Shown here piece after piece: positions 22,075 to 33,486 of a stretch of 64,000 nucleotides of DNA. Location: the NCBI RefSeq assembly GCF_947179515.1, contig NC_067490.1:29322327-29386326 (forward strand), given 5' to 3'. Position numbers and translations under genes: made by a program. How positions within the stretch are numbered: the stretch's first letter is position 1; the number at the start of each line of letters is the position of its first letter. Under the pieces are notes generated by a model that saw nothing but the letters and a program-made list of their open reading frames with translations, did not search any database and had not been told where the DNA came from. Source of the stretch: Apodemus sylvaticus. Lineage: Eukaryota; Chordata; Mammalia; Rodentia; Muridae.

Positions 22075-22172
22075 ATTTTTTTGAGACAGGGTTTCAATAT
22101 GTAGTCTTGGCTGGCCTGGAACTCTCTATGTAAGCTAGACTGACCTTGAACTCACAAGGAATTATAACATTC
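22075..22172 (-). repeat. B1 SINE, truncated
   Basis: ttttttgagacagggtttca to gaccttgaactcacaagg. Confidence 0.8.
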
Positions 22173-22194
22173 TGGAAAGATAATTATGCTTACA

Positions 22195-22370
22195 GCTTTA
22201 AAAAGATTGATTTATGTTTATTTAAGATGTGCATATGTCTGAGGAAGCACGTATCACATGTGTGTGGGTGCATGTGTGGCAGTTGTTGAGTTGCATCACC
22301 ACAGATACTGAGAACCAAACTCAGATGTTCTTAACAACCTGCTCAGAGAGCTTCCTGTCAATGCTCTGTG
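22195..22370 (-). repeat. B3-like SINE, diverged
   Basis: Reverse SINE with tttatttaagatgtgcatat and actgagaaccaaactcagat. Confidence 0.55.
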
Positions 22371-23623
22371 TTTGCCTAACAGGGACTCTTTGTGCATGTG
22401 TGTGTGCATGTGTATGCTTGGGGGTATGTGAGGGGGAATAGTATCTAAATACAAAGCCAAAGCAGATACTAGACGTCAGAGGTTATCAGTCTTTGCTTTC
22501 TACTTTATTTGAGACAGGGTCTCTTGTTCACAGCTGTGAACAGTTGTTCTATAAGCTTTTAAGAATTAAGTTGTTGTGCTCAATCCTTTGAGGGCAAGCT
22601 TTCCTCTCATTCTATTACATGTCTCCTACATTTTGTCCTCTGCAGAGTACAGCTCCATTGAGGGCAGAGTTTGAAGGCAGAGTTACACAGTACACTTATA
22701 AACTGATAGCAGAGTCTCACTGTAGCATACAGATATTTAGAATTTGTGTGCTGGCAGCTGCATCAAGAACAGGACACAGATAGATGTCCACTTGGTTGGT
22801 TCTTCAGGATAATCTAGGCAACCTGGAAAGGTGCCCAGCACGATGTAGTCTTGTTGCATGACTGAAAATTCTCCACTGTTCCAACTGCAATGTGGTTCCC
22901 CCCCCCCCCCAGGTTACCTGTGTGCAGTGACAGCTGGTCCTTCAATTGGATGATATAACATGGAGTGTGAACCAATTTGTCCCCCTTGCCTATACAAACT
23001 ACTACAGCTCAGCTCTTGTGTGCAGACCTTATAAGGAAGATGTGAGACATCTCCCAGCTGCAGGTAGGCACCTGTTGCTCCTACTGGGTATACAGCCATT
23101 TTGGGCCAGAAGTATTCAAGGCATGTCAGATTCTAGCTTTTATGTGAGTTCTGAGATTCTGAATTTAGATTATTAGGCCTTATGCAGGTACTTTGCACAC
23201 TAGCCATCTCTTCAAGTCATTCACAGGAATTCTTTTAAAGAAATATGCTCTCCTTTGACATGAATCAGAGGTACCCAAGGCAAGTCATAAAGGGAATGAT
23301 GTTTGACTACTCTCTACAACTCTAAACTCACAACATACCAGAATACAGAACACTCAACATAGTTCATAGGATGAAGCCAAGGTTCATCCTAAATGAGAAA
23401 ATACACAGGTCAGGAAAAGTTGGGAGGCTTTAAAGGCATATGTTTTCCTAAATGATACCATTTGAGAGGTGTCCTGGTGCAAGTCATCATATCAGGAACT
23501 GAGATCCTATTCTTTATAAAGTGGGAGAAGCAAGTGCGGTTGTGCATAGAAATATATTTGCAGTCAGACCAGAAAGGACTCAGAAGAGGCAGGCAAGCCA
23601 GAGCTACCCCACAATGGGATCTC

Positions 23624-23727
23624 AAAAGGAAGGAAAAAAGGAAGGAAGGAAGGAAGGAAGGAAGGAAGGAAGGAAGGAAGGAAGGAAGGAAGGAAGGAAG
23701 GAAGGGGAAAGAAGGAAGGAAAAGGAA

Positions 23728-23800
<73 letters not shown>
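23624..23800 (+). repeat. 177-nt pure purine tract: (GGAA)n then (AG)n
   Basis: No pyrimidine between 23624 and 23800. GGAA repeats run to about 23730 and AG to the end. Confidence 0.98.
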
Positions 23801-24163
23801 CGGACAGACGACAGACTCAGGAAACAGCGTCCAAGTATTCAGGAAGTGCTTCCATTGCAATAACCTGCATACTAGATCCTGTGCTCCTCTGTGGTACAAG
23901 ACCCAGTATTAGGACTATCACTCCTACTCCAGGACATTTTGCTATAACAGACTGCTTCTTTTCCATACACTGTAGAAACTATGAAGCATAAAATATTTAA
24001 CTAAGAGTTTGGGGATCCCACAAATAACCCAAAAAAGTTTGGGATATGAAATTATGAACAAACTAGAAACTATTAATTTTGAAGAATCACATTTCCCTAA
24101 ACACTATCTTTTAGATAACTACATTAACCCTATTTAAATAAGCCTATTTAAAACAAGGAATAC

Positions 24164-24506
24164 TGTATTAGTTACTTTCTGTTGCTGTGATGAAACTCGG
24201 ACCAAAAGCAACTCAAGGAAAAAAGGGTTTATTTTGGCTTCAGTTCCAGAAGGACAGAGTTCATCATAGCAAGGAAGGCGTGCCCTGTGGCAGGAGCAGG
24301 AAGTTGGCTGATCACATTTTTATTCACAGACAGGAAGCAGAGAAAGAAAGCAGGAAGTGGGGTGAGTCAATAAATCCTCAAGTCCACTTCCAGTGACGTA
24401 CTTCCTCCCTCAAGGTTCCAGAACCTCTCCAAACAGCACTGCCAGTGGGAACCAAATGTTCAGATAAAGGAGCCTGCAGGGAGTGCTTCTCATTGATAGC
24501 ACCACA
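24164..24506 (-). mobile_element. MaLR-like solo LTR with perfect 5-bp target duplication
   Basis: TGTATTAGTTACTTTC at the left, caccaca at the right; aatac flanks at 24159-24163 and 24507-24511. Non-coding, 343 bp. Confidence 0.75.
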
Positions 24507-25288
24507 AATACAGTAAGCAAGAAACACGTTCCAAGAGATTATGTGGTGTGGGAGAAGCAGCAACAGCTCTGCTTCTTTCTGTGTAGGTTTTGGAGTTCTG
24601 TAAATATTCCCATCAGAGAGGTGAGGGAGGGGCGTTAATAACTGTTGCTTTACAGCCAAAGATCGGGAACTTAGCGGATGGCCTCATTTCAGAAATGCAG
24701 ATGCTGACCAGCCAGTTGGTGATTTATACATCTGCCATGAATTACTCTGAGACAAGTGGGTCGGCAGATAAGCAGAGAGGCTGGCTGTGGAGTTTCCTCT
24801 CTTCAGTCTTCACTTCTGAGTCGCAGCCATCCTGAATAATCAGGATACAGTATTAGAGGAAATGACTGAGGAAACTCTTTGTTAATCATTGTTCCATTAC
24901 AGCATTCATTACCAACAGGTCTTTCCTGTTACTAAAGCCTGGGACGGGGGAGAAAGGGAAAACCAAACAAGGAGAGAGAAATCTGCAGCATTAACAGAGA
25001 GCTCAGCCCTGGGCGCGCTGGCTGGATCTGCAGCATACAAAGAAGGCTACTGTCAGGCCCTTGTTCTGGGCTCAGTCTATGCCAGTCGGAAAACTTTGTG
25101 GAATTGGATCCCTCTGTAACTGGTGGCTTTAGCTCACTTCTAAAAATACTGAAAAAATTACTTCTTTTAGTGGAGATAACCACGGTATCACAAAGATTAT
25201 ACTTACGAACCACTAGCAGGTGTCTGAGCCTGTTTAAATGGGCATTTCCTCCAGAAAATAGCCCAAATCTTATGCAACCTGCACTGAA

Positions 25289-25442
25289 TTCTTTTTTTGT
25301 TTTTAAAGACAGGTTATTTCCATGTAGCCCTAGCCATCCTGAACTCACTCTGTAGGCTAGGCTAGCTTCAAACTCACAGACATCCACTTGCCTATGCCTC
25401 CCAAGTGCTGGGATCAAAGGCATGCATCACCACTGCCCAGCA
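25289..25442 (-). repeat. B1 SINE
   Basis: ttttaaagacaggttatttc to catgcatcaccactgcccag. Confidence 0.85.
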
Positions 25443-25589
25443 GCACTGACTTTTAAGTGATATCTAGGTCATAGGGTTCATGTAACTATCAAATGAAAAA
25501 AAACATAACAACTTATAATGTAGCTTGTGTAGTAAGTGGCTCACAAACAAGAACTCAATTATTTTAGGGATAAGTATGACCTTGTAAGT

Positions 25590-25800
25590 CTTGAGCGCTG
25601 GGAATGCACAATACTTACTCCCATACAGGGGACTAGCTTTCTGTCAAGGTATGGGAAGCACAGGCATGCTGCCTTAGGCCACCTGTGACAGACACTGAGA
25701 AGCCCCATCTCAATCAAGCCCAGGAAAAGCATCACTGTCTGGGACTTGAACACACGAGGCAAGCCCTCTACCACTGTCCTGCTGTGCTTTTAACCTGCTC
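25590..25800 (-). repeat. B4-like SINE remnant
   Basis: gggacttgaacacacgaggc and aagccctctaccactgtcct at the right side resemble a reversed ID/B4 head. Confidence 0.4.
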
Positions 25801-26044
25801 ACACTGTTACAAGGTTACTATCTTCTGATGGAAGAGTAAAATGAGTGTTAATTTCTGTCGTCTAATAGGTTAATTTAAAGTAAAAGGCAGAATAGCATCA
25901 GAATGAAAGAAACTGGATTTTAGTTTGGCAATCCAGCACTCATAACATAAAATGAGATTTTAGTCTCTGTTAAATGGAGATAATCATTTCTTCATTATAA
26001 AGAGCTGAGAGCTGTATTACCTTGGGCACTAGATATATCTTGTG

Positions 26045-26355
26045 TTCTTTTTAGTTTACATATCAGTGCTGGGATTGAATCCAAGGCCTCTTACATGATA
26101 AGTATGTACTCCGCTACTAACCACACCCCCCAGGCCAGCCTGCTATATTAAGCAAGTAAGCAAATAAATAAATAAGTAAATAAACAAACAAACAAACCAG
26201 CACATCTTTTTGGTGGGGTCTTTTTTCTTTTGAGAAAAGTATCATGTAGCTCAGGCTAGTCTCAAACTTGCTATGTAGTCAAGAATGGCTCTGAGTTCTT
26301 GATCCTTTCTCTCCATTTCCAAGTGCAGGGATTACAGTTATGTATTAGCGACACC
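26045..26355 (-). repeat. ID/B4-like head, AAAT/AAAC repeat and B1 SINE
   Basis: gctgggattgaatccaaggc at 26070, a CAAATAAAT-type run at 26155-26195, then a reverse B1 from 26220 (cttttgagaaaagtatcatg). Confidence 0.6.
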
Positions 26356-26754
26356 AGATCATGTGGCAGAAGTATTCAAATGGGAAATGAGTACTGTGAC
26401 AAACAGTCACCATGACGTGTAAAGTGCTCCATGGTACAGGTGAGTGAAGTGCTCTGTGGACTCAGGAGAGATGGCAGGAGACAGATGGAACTGGCTGGTA
26501 ACATCAGGAATGAATCTCCTGGGCAAATAACTTAGGCAAATCAGTTCTTTTTGATGAACAAATCTGCAAAGCACCTTATTTTTTAGAGACAGACAGATTT
26601 CTGCCTAAATTGAAAATGTTAGGTTCCTGTTTTAAACACATCATCTAGCAGGAGGCAGGGTCACTGTGTGAGGAGGGATCACATCTGGCCAGTCTTCCTA
26701 GGCCCAGTAGCTGCTATGCATTCTTTTTTGTTCTGTTTTTCCTTTAAGACAAAG

Positions 26755-26960
26755 TTTTACTTTTAAAAGTATTTATTTATTTTTCTTTTATGGGTATTCA
26801 CCTACATGTATGTCTGCTCATCACATTACTGGTGCTCAACATGGTTAAAAGAGGGCACGAGATCCCACGGCACTGGAGGCACCAGCGGGTGGTGTCAATT
26901 CCTGCTCCTCCTGGCCTCCCCCAGGTGCTGGGATTTAGGCCTATGCAATCATAACCAGCT
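26755..26960 (-). repeat. B3 SINE joined to a B1-like end
   Basis: agtatttatttatttttctt, agagggcacgagatcccacg, then ccccaggtgctgggatttag. Confidence 0.6.
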
Positions 26961-27164
26961 ATACCATGCTTAAGAGAAGTACAGATGCATCAGAAATGCT
27001 TATGTTCATATCTCTAGCCATGTGTTCTAGTGAGTGGGTAGTGAAGAATCTGTGCCTAGAGAAATGAAATATCCTAGTCAGCTAATCTAATACATAAGGA
27101 AGTTCCACGAAGAAAAGTGAATCATGTTTTAAAGTAAGTAAACAAAACTTGTCTTTTTCCCCCC

Positions 27165-27290
27165 TTAAATTTGAGACAGGGTCTTATTAAGCAAGCACAC
27201 CAAGCTAGTACTGAACTTGCAAATCTCCAGCCTCAGCCACCCAAGTGATGGAACCACAGGTCTGTGCCACCACATTTGGCTATCTTTAAG
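27165..27290 (-). repeat. Diverged B1 SINE
   Basis: tttgagacagggtcttatta to tgccaccacatttggct. Confidence 0.7.
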
Positions 27291-27359
27291 TCTTCATAAC
27301 TGGTTCCAAGGGAAAAAAAAGAGTAAGGAATTACAAAGGTATGGACAGGAGAAGATCCC

Positions 27360-27600
27360 TTCTCTGATCTATCTTCTAAAGTGCTGAGAACTGAACCTAG
27401 GGCTCTTTGAAAGCTAAGCAAGAAAGCACTATATCACCAACCCACATGCCCTGCATGGCTCATTATACTGATTGATACACAGACCAAGTTTCTGATAGAA
27501 GGTCTGTCTGTAATCTTAGCACTAGAAAGCTAGAGGATCAGGAGTTTAAATTCACCCTCAGCCAGGCTGGACTATATATAATCTCAAAAAACAGAGGCCC
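27360..27600. repeat. ID/B4 remnant and diverged B1
   Basis: gctgagaactgaacctaggg (reverse ID-type head) near 27380, then a plus-strand B1 remnant with cttagcactagaaagctaga at 27510. Confidence 0.4.
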
Positions 27601-28436
27601 CAGACAAAAAAATCAAATGGACTTCTAGTTCTGGAAAACCTTTCATTGTTGAGCACAGCTGAACATGCATTTATTCTTTGATGGGGATAGCTTTTTCCTA
27701 ACATGTCATTTAATCAAAAGTAAAATTCTTATTTTTCATCTGTGGCTTTATAAATCTTTGGCTGGAAGATGGACCTTAAAGAGCAAACATGTAGATAAAA
27801 TAGCTGTTTTCCTGAGGACCCTGAAGGCAACAGCCCATTGGGATTTGTAACATCTTTTGGAATAATACTAGGGAGATATTTATAGCCCCGCGGGGGAGAG
27901 AAGTAAGGAGTGAGCAGGAGGACAAGTGTGAGTCATGGTTTATTCTGCTCTGCTCAAGGCTGTTTCCAAGTTTTCCCCTCTGACCGAACATAAATGGTTT
28001 TACAACTGACAGGACCACACGTAGAGACAGGTGCACAGAAGGTAACTAACCACTGCTGGCTAAGAAAGATAGTGCCATTTAATGCCAAAATATAATGTAC
28101 TGGAAAGGACAGTATCAGGCAGAAGACAAAACAGAAGTGACTTTTTCCCTCTGAGTTTCTGAGGTCTTTCCTCAATTGCTTTTCCAGTAACATTTCCTTA
28201 ATCTTAAGAAGAGACTTGAGTGGATACTAGGGTTGATATGGGTTCTAATACCTGTCACAACACAATTGCTACCTGTTGTGTCATCAAGGATGTTTTCACC
28301 TTTCAGGGCCACAAAGAAAGATAGGGATTAAAGGGGACATACAATATGAATAACACTGCTTCCCCTATTTGTTATTTTGGGTATGTATATAGATATGTTC
28401 ATGTGTACATGTAAGTGTGTATCTACACAGGTACGT

Positions 28437-28438
28437 GT

Positions 28439-28488
<50 letters not shown>
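28437..28488 (+). repeat. (GT)n microsatellite
   Basis: About 25 GT units, nearly perfect. Confidence 0.95.
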
Positions 28489-28492
<4 letters not shown>

Positions 28493-29170
28493 CATGTGGA
28501 AGCCACAGATGGTTGTCTAGTGTCTTCTTCAGTTGTTGTCCACCTTATTTTTGGAGATAGCTCAATCAACCTTGACCTCAACTTCCCTAGGCCATCCCCA
28601 CATACATGTTCCTTGTGATAAGAAAGTTTCAGTATGATGGAAGTACAGATGACACCAAGATCAAGTGCTTAGAAAATAACTCAAGACACAGAGAAGGGCT
28701 AAACAGAGTGGTTCCTGCAGTGCTCAAGTCCTAACAAGATCCTCTTTAGAAAATACATGCATGGAAATCTCCAGAATGTTGCTTGGAAAGCAGAAAGTAG
28801 GTGACACGGGTTCCCCTTTAGGAAGACGTGCAATAATATCCTGATAAAGTAAGACCCGGGGATGAGGCTGGGCAGATTCCATGTAGGAGCAAGCATTGGG
28901 GGAGGCCAGAGATGACAGGTCTGGTGAAAGGACTCTGTACTTGGAGAAGAAGTACTCAGGTCTGATAGGCAGTTAGAAGACATTGTAGATTCTGAACTGG
29001 GACGAACTGATAGGCAAGAATGTAGGTAGTTATGCATGGGCATCCTAGTTAGGTTGGGACCTACATGTTCCACACGCATTCCACCACTGACCTCCCAGGT
29101 ATTAAATTCCTGGCACTTAACTCATCTCTGGTAAGGAATTTGAAAGTGAAGGACAGCTGAGTTGACCCAC

Positions 29171-29330
29171 CTCATAAAAGAGCCCTTCTGGGAACTGCTG
29201 GAAGCACTGCGCACACACGAAGCACTGTTCATGGTACAGCTCACCATTACTGTTCACGATCTTCTCAGCAGGTGCAAAGCCCCCCTTGCAGCGCTCACAC
29301 GTGGCACTGGCCAAGGCATTGGCCATGTTG
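29171..29330 (-). CDS. Lims1: Lims1 exon with the standard start codon; most of LIM1
   Basis: The exon follows the acceptor tttcag and begins CAAC before the ATG at 29326. It encodes residues 1-52, from MANALASATC to GLFYE, then the donor gtggg. It carries six of the eight LIM1 zinc ligands (C10, C13, H32, C35, C38, C41); the last two come from the next exon. LIM1 is the ILK-binding domain in this family. The four nt before the ATG are untranslated in the standard form but are translated (as F-N or S-N) when either alternative first exon is used. Confidence 0.97.
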
Positions 29331-29669
29331 CTGAAACACACAAAGGGCAAGACAGAGTTTGTTAACTTGTTAACTGAATGAACAGACGGCATCAAGAATT
29401 GAGGAGCAAACCCTATCAGGACACAGAACTCCTATTTTATCCATAAAACCAGCTTTCATTTCACAAGTTCTCTAATTCAACGCGACCCAGTCTCATTAAC
29501 CTAGGCACTTCAGTTTCTAAAGGCCCTCCTGCTTTGTTTCTGTTTGACTTTAACATTTTCAGCACTCTTGTAAGCAGTGGAAGAAACGAAGAGCACAGAT
29601 CAAAGCCAAGAGTTCCCTTAAGGAACTCAGAATCACAGTGGATAAGTAACTTTAATTAAAATACCGATG

Positions 29670-29830
29670 AGACAGCCACGCAGTAGTGGCATACATCTTT
29701 AGTCCTAGCACTTGGGTGTCAGAGGCAGGCAGATCTCTGAGTTTGAGGCCAGCCTGGTCTACAGAATGAGTTTCAGGACAGCCAGGGGAACACAGAGAAG
29801 AAACCTTGTCCCGAAGAAACGTAAATAAGA
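29670..29830 (+). repeat. B1 SINE
   Basis: gccacgcagtagtggcatac to gaagaaaccttgtcccgaag. Confidence 0.85.
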
Positions 29831-29859
29831 TATCCATGAGATAACGTTTTTTAAAAATT

Positions 29860-30150
29860 GTTCTTTGGTATGAATACAATATATTTTATTCACATGTGGC
29901 CCTGCTCCCTCCCCACTTCCAGGACTCTCCATTCCACGTTGCCCTATAACTTCACGTCTATTCCTCCTTCCCTCCTCATAACACATGGAGTCCAATTAGT
30001 GCTGCCCATATGTGCAGGAATGCAAGGCATCAATCACTGGAGCATGGGTCACCCACAATGGACCACACTGCAAAAGAGAACTGCCTCCCACCCCAGGCAC
30101 TGCCAACTGCCAATAGCTACTCCTCTATAAGTGAGGAATTATGAGCCTCT
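29860..30150 (-). mobile_element. Old L1 3' UTR fragment
   Basis: aacacatggagtccaattag, gtgctgcccatatgtgcagg and caatagctactcctctataa follow the order of a reversed old rodent L1 tail. Truncated, non-coding. Confidence 0.65.
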
Positions 30151-31279
30151 ACCCTCAGCAAGACAACAACTTAAAGTCAATTTCTTTTAAGAACAGAATC
30201 TAAACTTCATGTAACTAAACTTCATATTTTAACCTAAATTTAGATTATGCCTTTGATTAGATATTGTTCAAAGCAACTGCTTAAAACCACTGAAAATTAG
30301 ACAAGATGACTCAATTCTATTAGACAGTATATAAAGCAAACATTTAGTACTAACAGTATAAAATGTATCACTAAGTCACAGAATTTTATGTAGTAAAGAT
30401 CACTTTGTAGCTAGAGAACAGGTTCAGAGGTGGGCAGTTAACCTCATGGAACTAGCTACTCTTTAATGAATGACATAGGAGCAGAATCCAGGCTCTCTGC
30501 TTACAAGGAGTCATCTCCATCACAGATCATAGCCTTACTGCAAGCAAACTTGACAGTCCATGGTAGGGACACAATCATGTTTTACAGGTCAGGAAAATAA
30601 AACCAGGCGGCAACTAGTGTTGAGTGACTCTGACAGTTCCCTCCAAGCAATCCCACTACACCTCAAAACACAGGATGTGATCAATGAATAATCTCAGTTT
30701 TCTCTAGCCACTGGTGCTTCAGAAGCAAGGCAGCTGGCTGAACCAAAAAATTAGGTGAGGATTTCACATAAATAGCTATTTTGTTTCTGAAAGCTCTAGA
30801 AATGGAGAAGGTTCCATATGCTGATAGTCACTGACCAAGCCCTTTTGTGTGTTTTGGCTTGATTTTGTTTTCAGAGGCTGATTCTATGGTAGAGTTCCAC
30901 CTCTACAATAAGCAAGGCTGCTCCCTGGCATAGCTTCTGCCCTTTCAAATATCTCATCAGTCTACCTCCACCCCTGCCAAGAGACAGATGGTGTGGACAG
31001 CCTCTCACTCCACAAACACTTTAACCAGCTGCCTTGCTCCTAGTTCTTTCCAAGGTCAGCATTTCCATAGCTATAGTTATTCTTGGCCCCACCCAATGGA
31101 GGACAGCTATACACTTGTGTTCTTCCTCAAATGTTTCAAGGCAACTCTATGTTGTAACCTTGCCATAGTAACGATATGTTGAATTCCCACATTCACCATT
31201 CCAGATCAATCAAAAATCTGTTAGAATTCATAAGCTCAAATCTAAGATAGGAGTGCCGCTGAAGAAACGGGAAAAGATG

Positions 31280-31445
31280 GGGCCGAAGAGAAAAAAGCAA
31301 AGCAGGTAACAGTGTTTGCTGCCAAGCCTGAAGATGTGAGTTTGATCCCTGGAATTCACGTAGTAGAACAACTGACTCCAGCAAGTTATCTTTGACCTTC
31401 ACAGTGTATGCCCCATCCCCCAAACACTTTTAAAACAGGAAAAGA
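31280..31445 (+). repeat. B3/B4-like SINE, diverged
   Basis: agcaggtaacagtgtttgct and atgtgagtttgatccctgga. Confidence 0.5.
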
Positions 31446-32011
31446 GGCAGCCTCATTTCTGGGTGAAGCTGGCCTAAGCACTGTGTATACAGACTTCCAC
31501 TTTGTCTTTTCGGAATTATTGGGAGAAGAGGATCCAGATGAACAGCAACAGTTTTAATAAAGCTCTGGAGGGATCTGTGCACCCTCTTTCCTTACAGAAA
31601 GAGCAGCTGAGTGGAGGATGCTAAGCCCACATCCGCTCAGGAATTCTCAGAAGCTGTTCTGAGGATGAAATAATAAAAAAGTATAAACCACTCTGGAAAG
31701 CAGAAGGTGCTACTTAAAGACATAGTGCCATTATAATTCTAAATTCTCTGCAATGATACCCTGAACCTCAGTAATCTTAATGGACCTCCCCAAAAGCTGG
31801 AGAACATTCTGTAATGTCTTGCCACTTAACTCAGTGATTCTCAAGGACTGGTTCTCTGGAAGTTCTGAAGTATTCTTTCAGCCATAGCTCTGTGCTGCGT
31901 ACAGAGCAGACTGGAAGGGGGTGGGGGGACTGTATCAAGAAAAATATTCAAAAATTCAAGGCAACAGCATTTTGCTCTGTATTACTAACATGTAGTGTGT
32001 TACTTCTTTTT

Positions 32012-32159
32012 GTTGTTGTTTTTTGTTTGTTTGTTTTGGATTTTTTTTTCCCAAGACAGGGCTTCTCTGTATAGCCCTGGCTGTCCTCGAACTCAGAAAT
32101 CCACCTGCCTCTGCATCCCAGAGTGCTGGGATTACAGGCATGTGCCACCACGGCCTGGC
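32012..32159 (-). repeat. B1 SINE with target duplications
   Basis: (T/G)-rich head, reverse body ending ccaccacggcctggc. tgtgttactt occurs at both borders (near 31996 and 32160). Confidence 0.9.
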
Positions 32160-32489
32160 TGTGTTACTTTTAATTGAATGAATAAATAAATAGATATAAT
32201 TTCTCATACAAGAAGTACTGAATTTCAATCTTCTTTTTGATAGTACTGATAAGAATGCTATTAGCACTGACCTGTTTATATTTACTACAACAACATTCCA
32301 GACTTAATATATGTTTGAATACTCAAGTAGACTTGACAAAATGGGTAGACAGAGAATACTTTACACATATATTCATATATTTGAACTCCTTTTAGTAACA
32401 AATGAGGAACAGAAAACAGCAATCACTTGCCTCCTGACTGACCTCATGTTTCCCTTCCCTCTCACCTTGTTTGCTGGCTAGTTGGTTTG

Positions 32490-32570
32490 TTTCTTTCTTT
32501 GAGACAGGGTCTCAAATTCCCGATCCTCCACACCTCCCAAGTGTTGGGATCACACACTCAGCTCCTCCCT
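32490..32570 (-). repeat. B1 SINE, heavily deleted
   Basis: ttctttgagacagggtctca joined to cctcccaagtgttgggatca. Confidence 0.6.
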
Positions 32571-33304
32571 TGCCTGTACTGTTCACATTTTTTATACTTG
32601 ACAATATTTAACACAACAAATGTAGAAGCTACATTTAAAAGATAAGTCCTTAGATTGGTTATACCTAATTGCTTAATTTTCCAGAAAATGTTTTTCACTA
32701 AAAAGAGTTGGTGACAAAGAAAATATGGAAGTGGAGAGAACGCACTTCCACAGAAGCCAACCATCTCTGTAAGCTGGCTACATAGGAAACCACATTCCAG
32801 CTTCCCAGTCTTCTACATCTCGTTTATTTCTACACATAAAACAAATTTTCTCTTCTTAAAAAAACAAGATGTAAAATTTTGTTATCAAATATCTTGAGAG
32901 TTTATTAGCCATCTCAAATATTGATTATGGGATAAATCCCCAACAAAGTATTTACCAGTTAAATTTTTAGTTTCATATTTGAGAACTTTAAGAGTATATT
33001 TTTTCCTGTTATAGATCCTGACAACACAGTGCCAACTTCTTTTATGGATAACACAGAGAAAATGTACCATTATTAGAAAGATGAGCACTGTCTATTCTTC
33101 CCAGGAAGGTGGCATTTTCCTTGACATCTACTAGGTCCCCTGGTGGAAGTTTATAAGACAAGGCAATCTGAGAACCACCCGAGACCTCTGCACACCCTGA
33201 AAAAGCCCTGCTAAATTAAAACACACTAGCTGGATTGGCTAGGGAATGCAGAACTGAGGACCTGGAGACTCGAAAGCCTGTATTTTAGGAGGAGAGAGAC
33301 TCAC

Positions 33305-33486
33305 AATTTCGCATAAAAGTCACAGAATTCCTTGTAGACTTTTACGTCACTGTGCCTGCGCTGCAGGTTCGACACAGCCCTCTCATCTTCATTCCCATTA
33401 GCTTCGAGGACACTGTTAAGAGCTGTCTGGGGGATTTCTTCATTCTCTGGGATAGTGCTCGGGCGTGCCCGTCCTGGGAAGGCCAT
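33305..33486 (-). CDS. Lims1: Lims1 alternative first coding exon (near), 60 codons plus 2 nt
   Basis: The reading starts MAFPGRARPS, continues through an acidic stretch (ENEEIP, NEDERAV) and ends VYKEFCDFYAK plus TT, followed by the donor gtgag. Splicing to 29330 completes TTC and AAC, giving F-N-M-A-N-A-L and a predicted 387-residue PINCH1. The start has A at -3 and G at +4, a strong Kozak context. A human LIMS1 isoform and the LIMS3 relatives carry a closely similar leader (remembered, not searched), so I take this as a conserved alternative start. The extension has no zinc-binding pattern. A possible acceptor (catcacag) lies about 30 nt before the ATG, so this may be either a first or an internal exon. 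Confidence 0.87.

Larger units (their letters stand above)
20379..29170 (-). other. Lims1: Intron within LIM1
   Basis: 8.8 kb between the standard start exon and the next. Repeats are listed separately. Nothing was recognised at 22610-23620, 23880-24160, 24520-25285, 25810-26040, 27610-28435 or 28490-29170. An unlabelled 126-codon open frame at 28699-29079 has no recognisable domain. Confidence 0.6.
29331..33304 (-). other. Lims1: Intron between near alternative first exon and ATG exon
   Basis: Holds B1s and an L1 3' end. Nothing recognised at 29340-29665, 30160-31280, 31445-31990 or 32575-33300. Confidence 0.6.

Noticed and set aside
23462..23991. Long open frames (KEGRKEGR-type and LSLSLSL-type on the other strand)
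   Set aside because: Translations of the GGAA/AG microsatellite; repeats of 2 and 4 nt seldom contain stops.
28699..29079. 126-codon minus-strand frame close to the Lims1 ATG exon
   Set aside because: No recognisable domain, no matching splice frame to 29330 and no codon bias seen; kept as intron.
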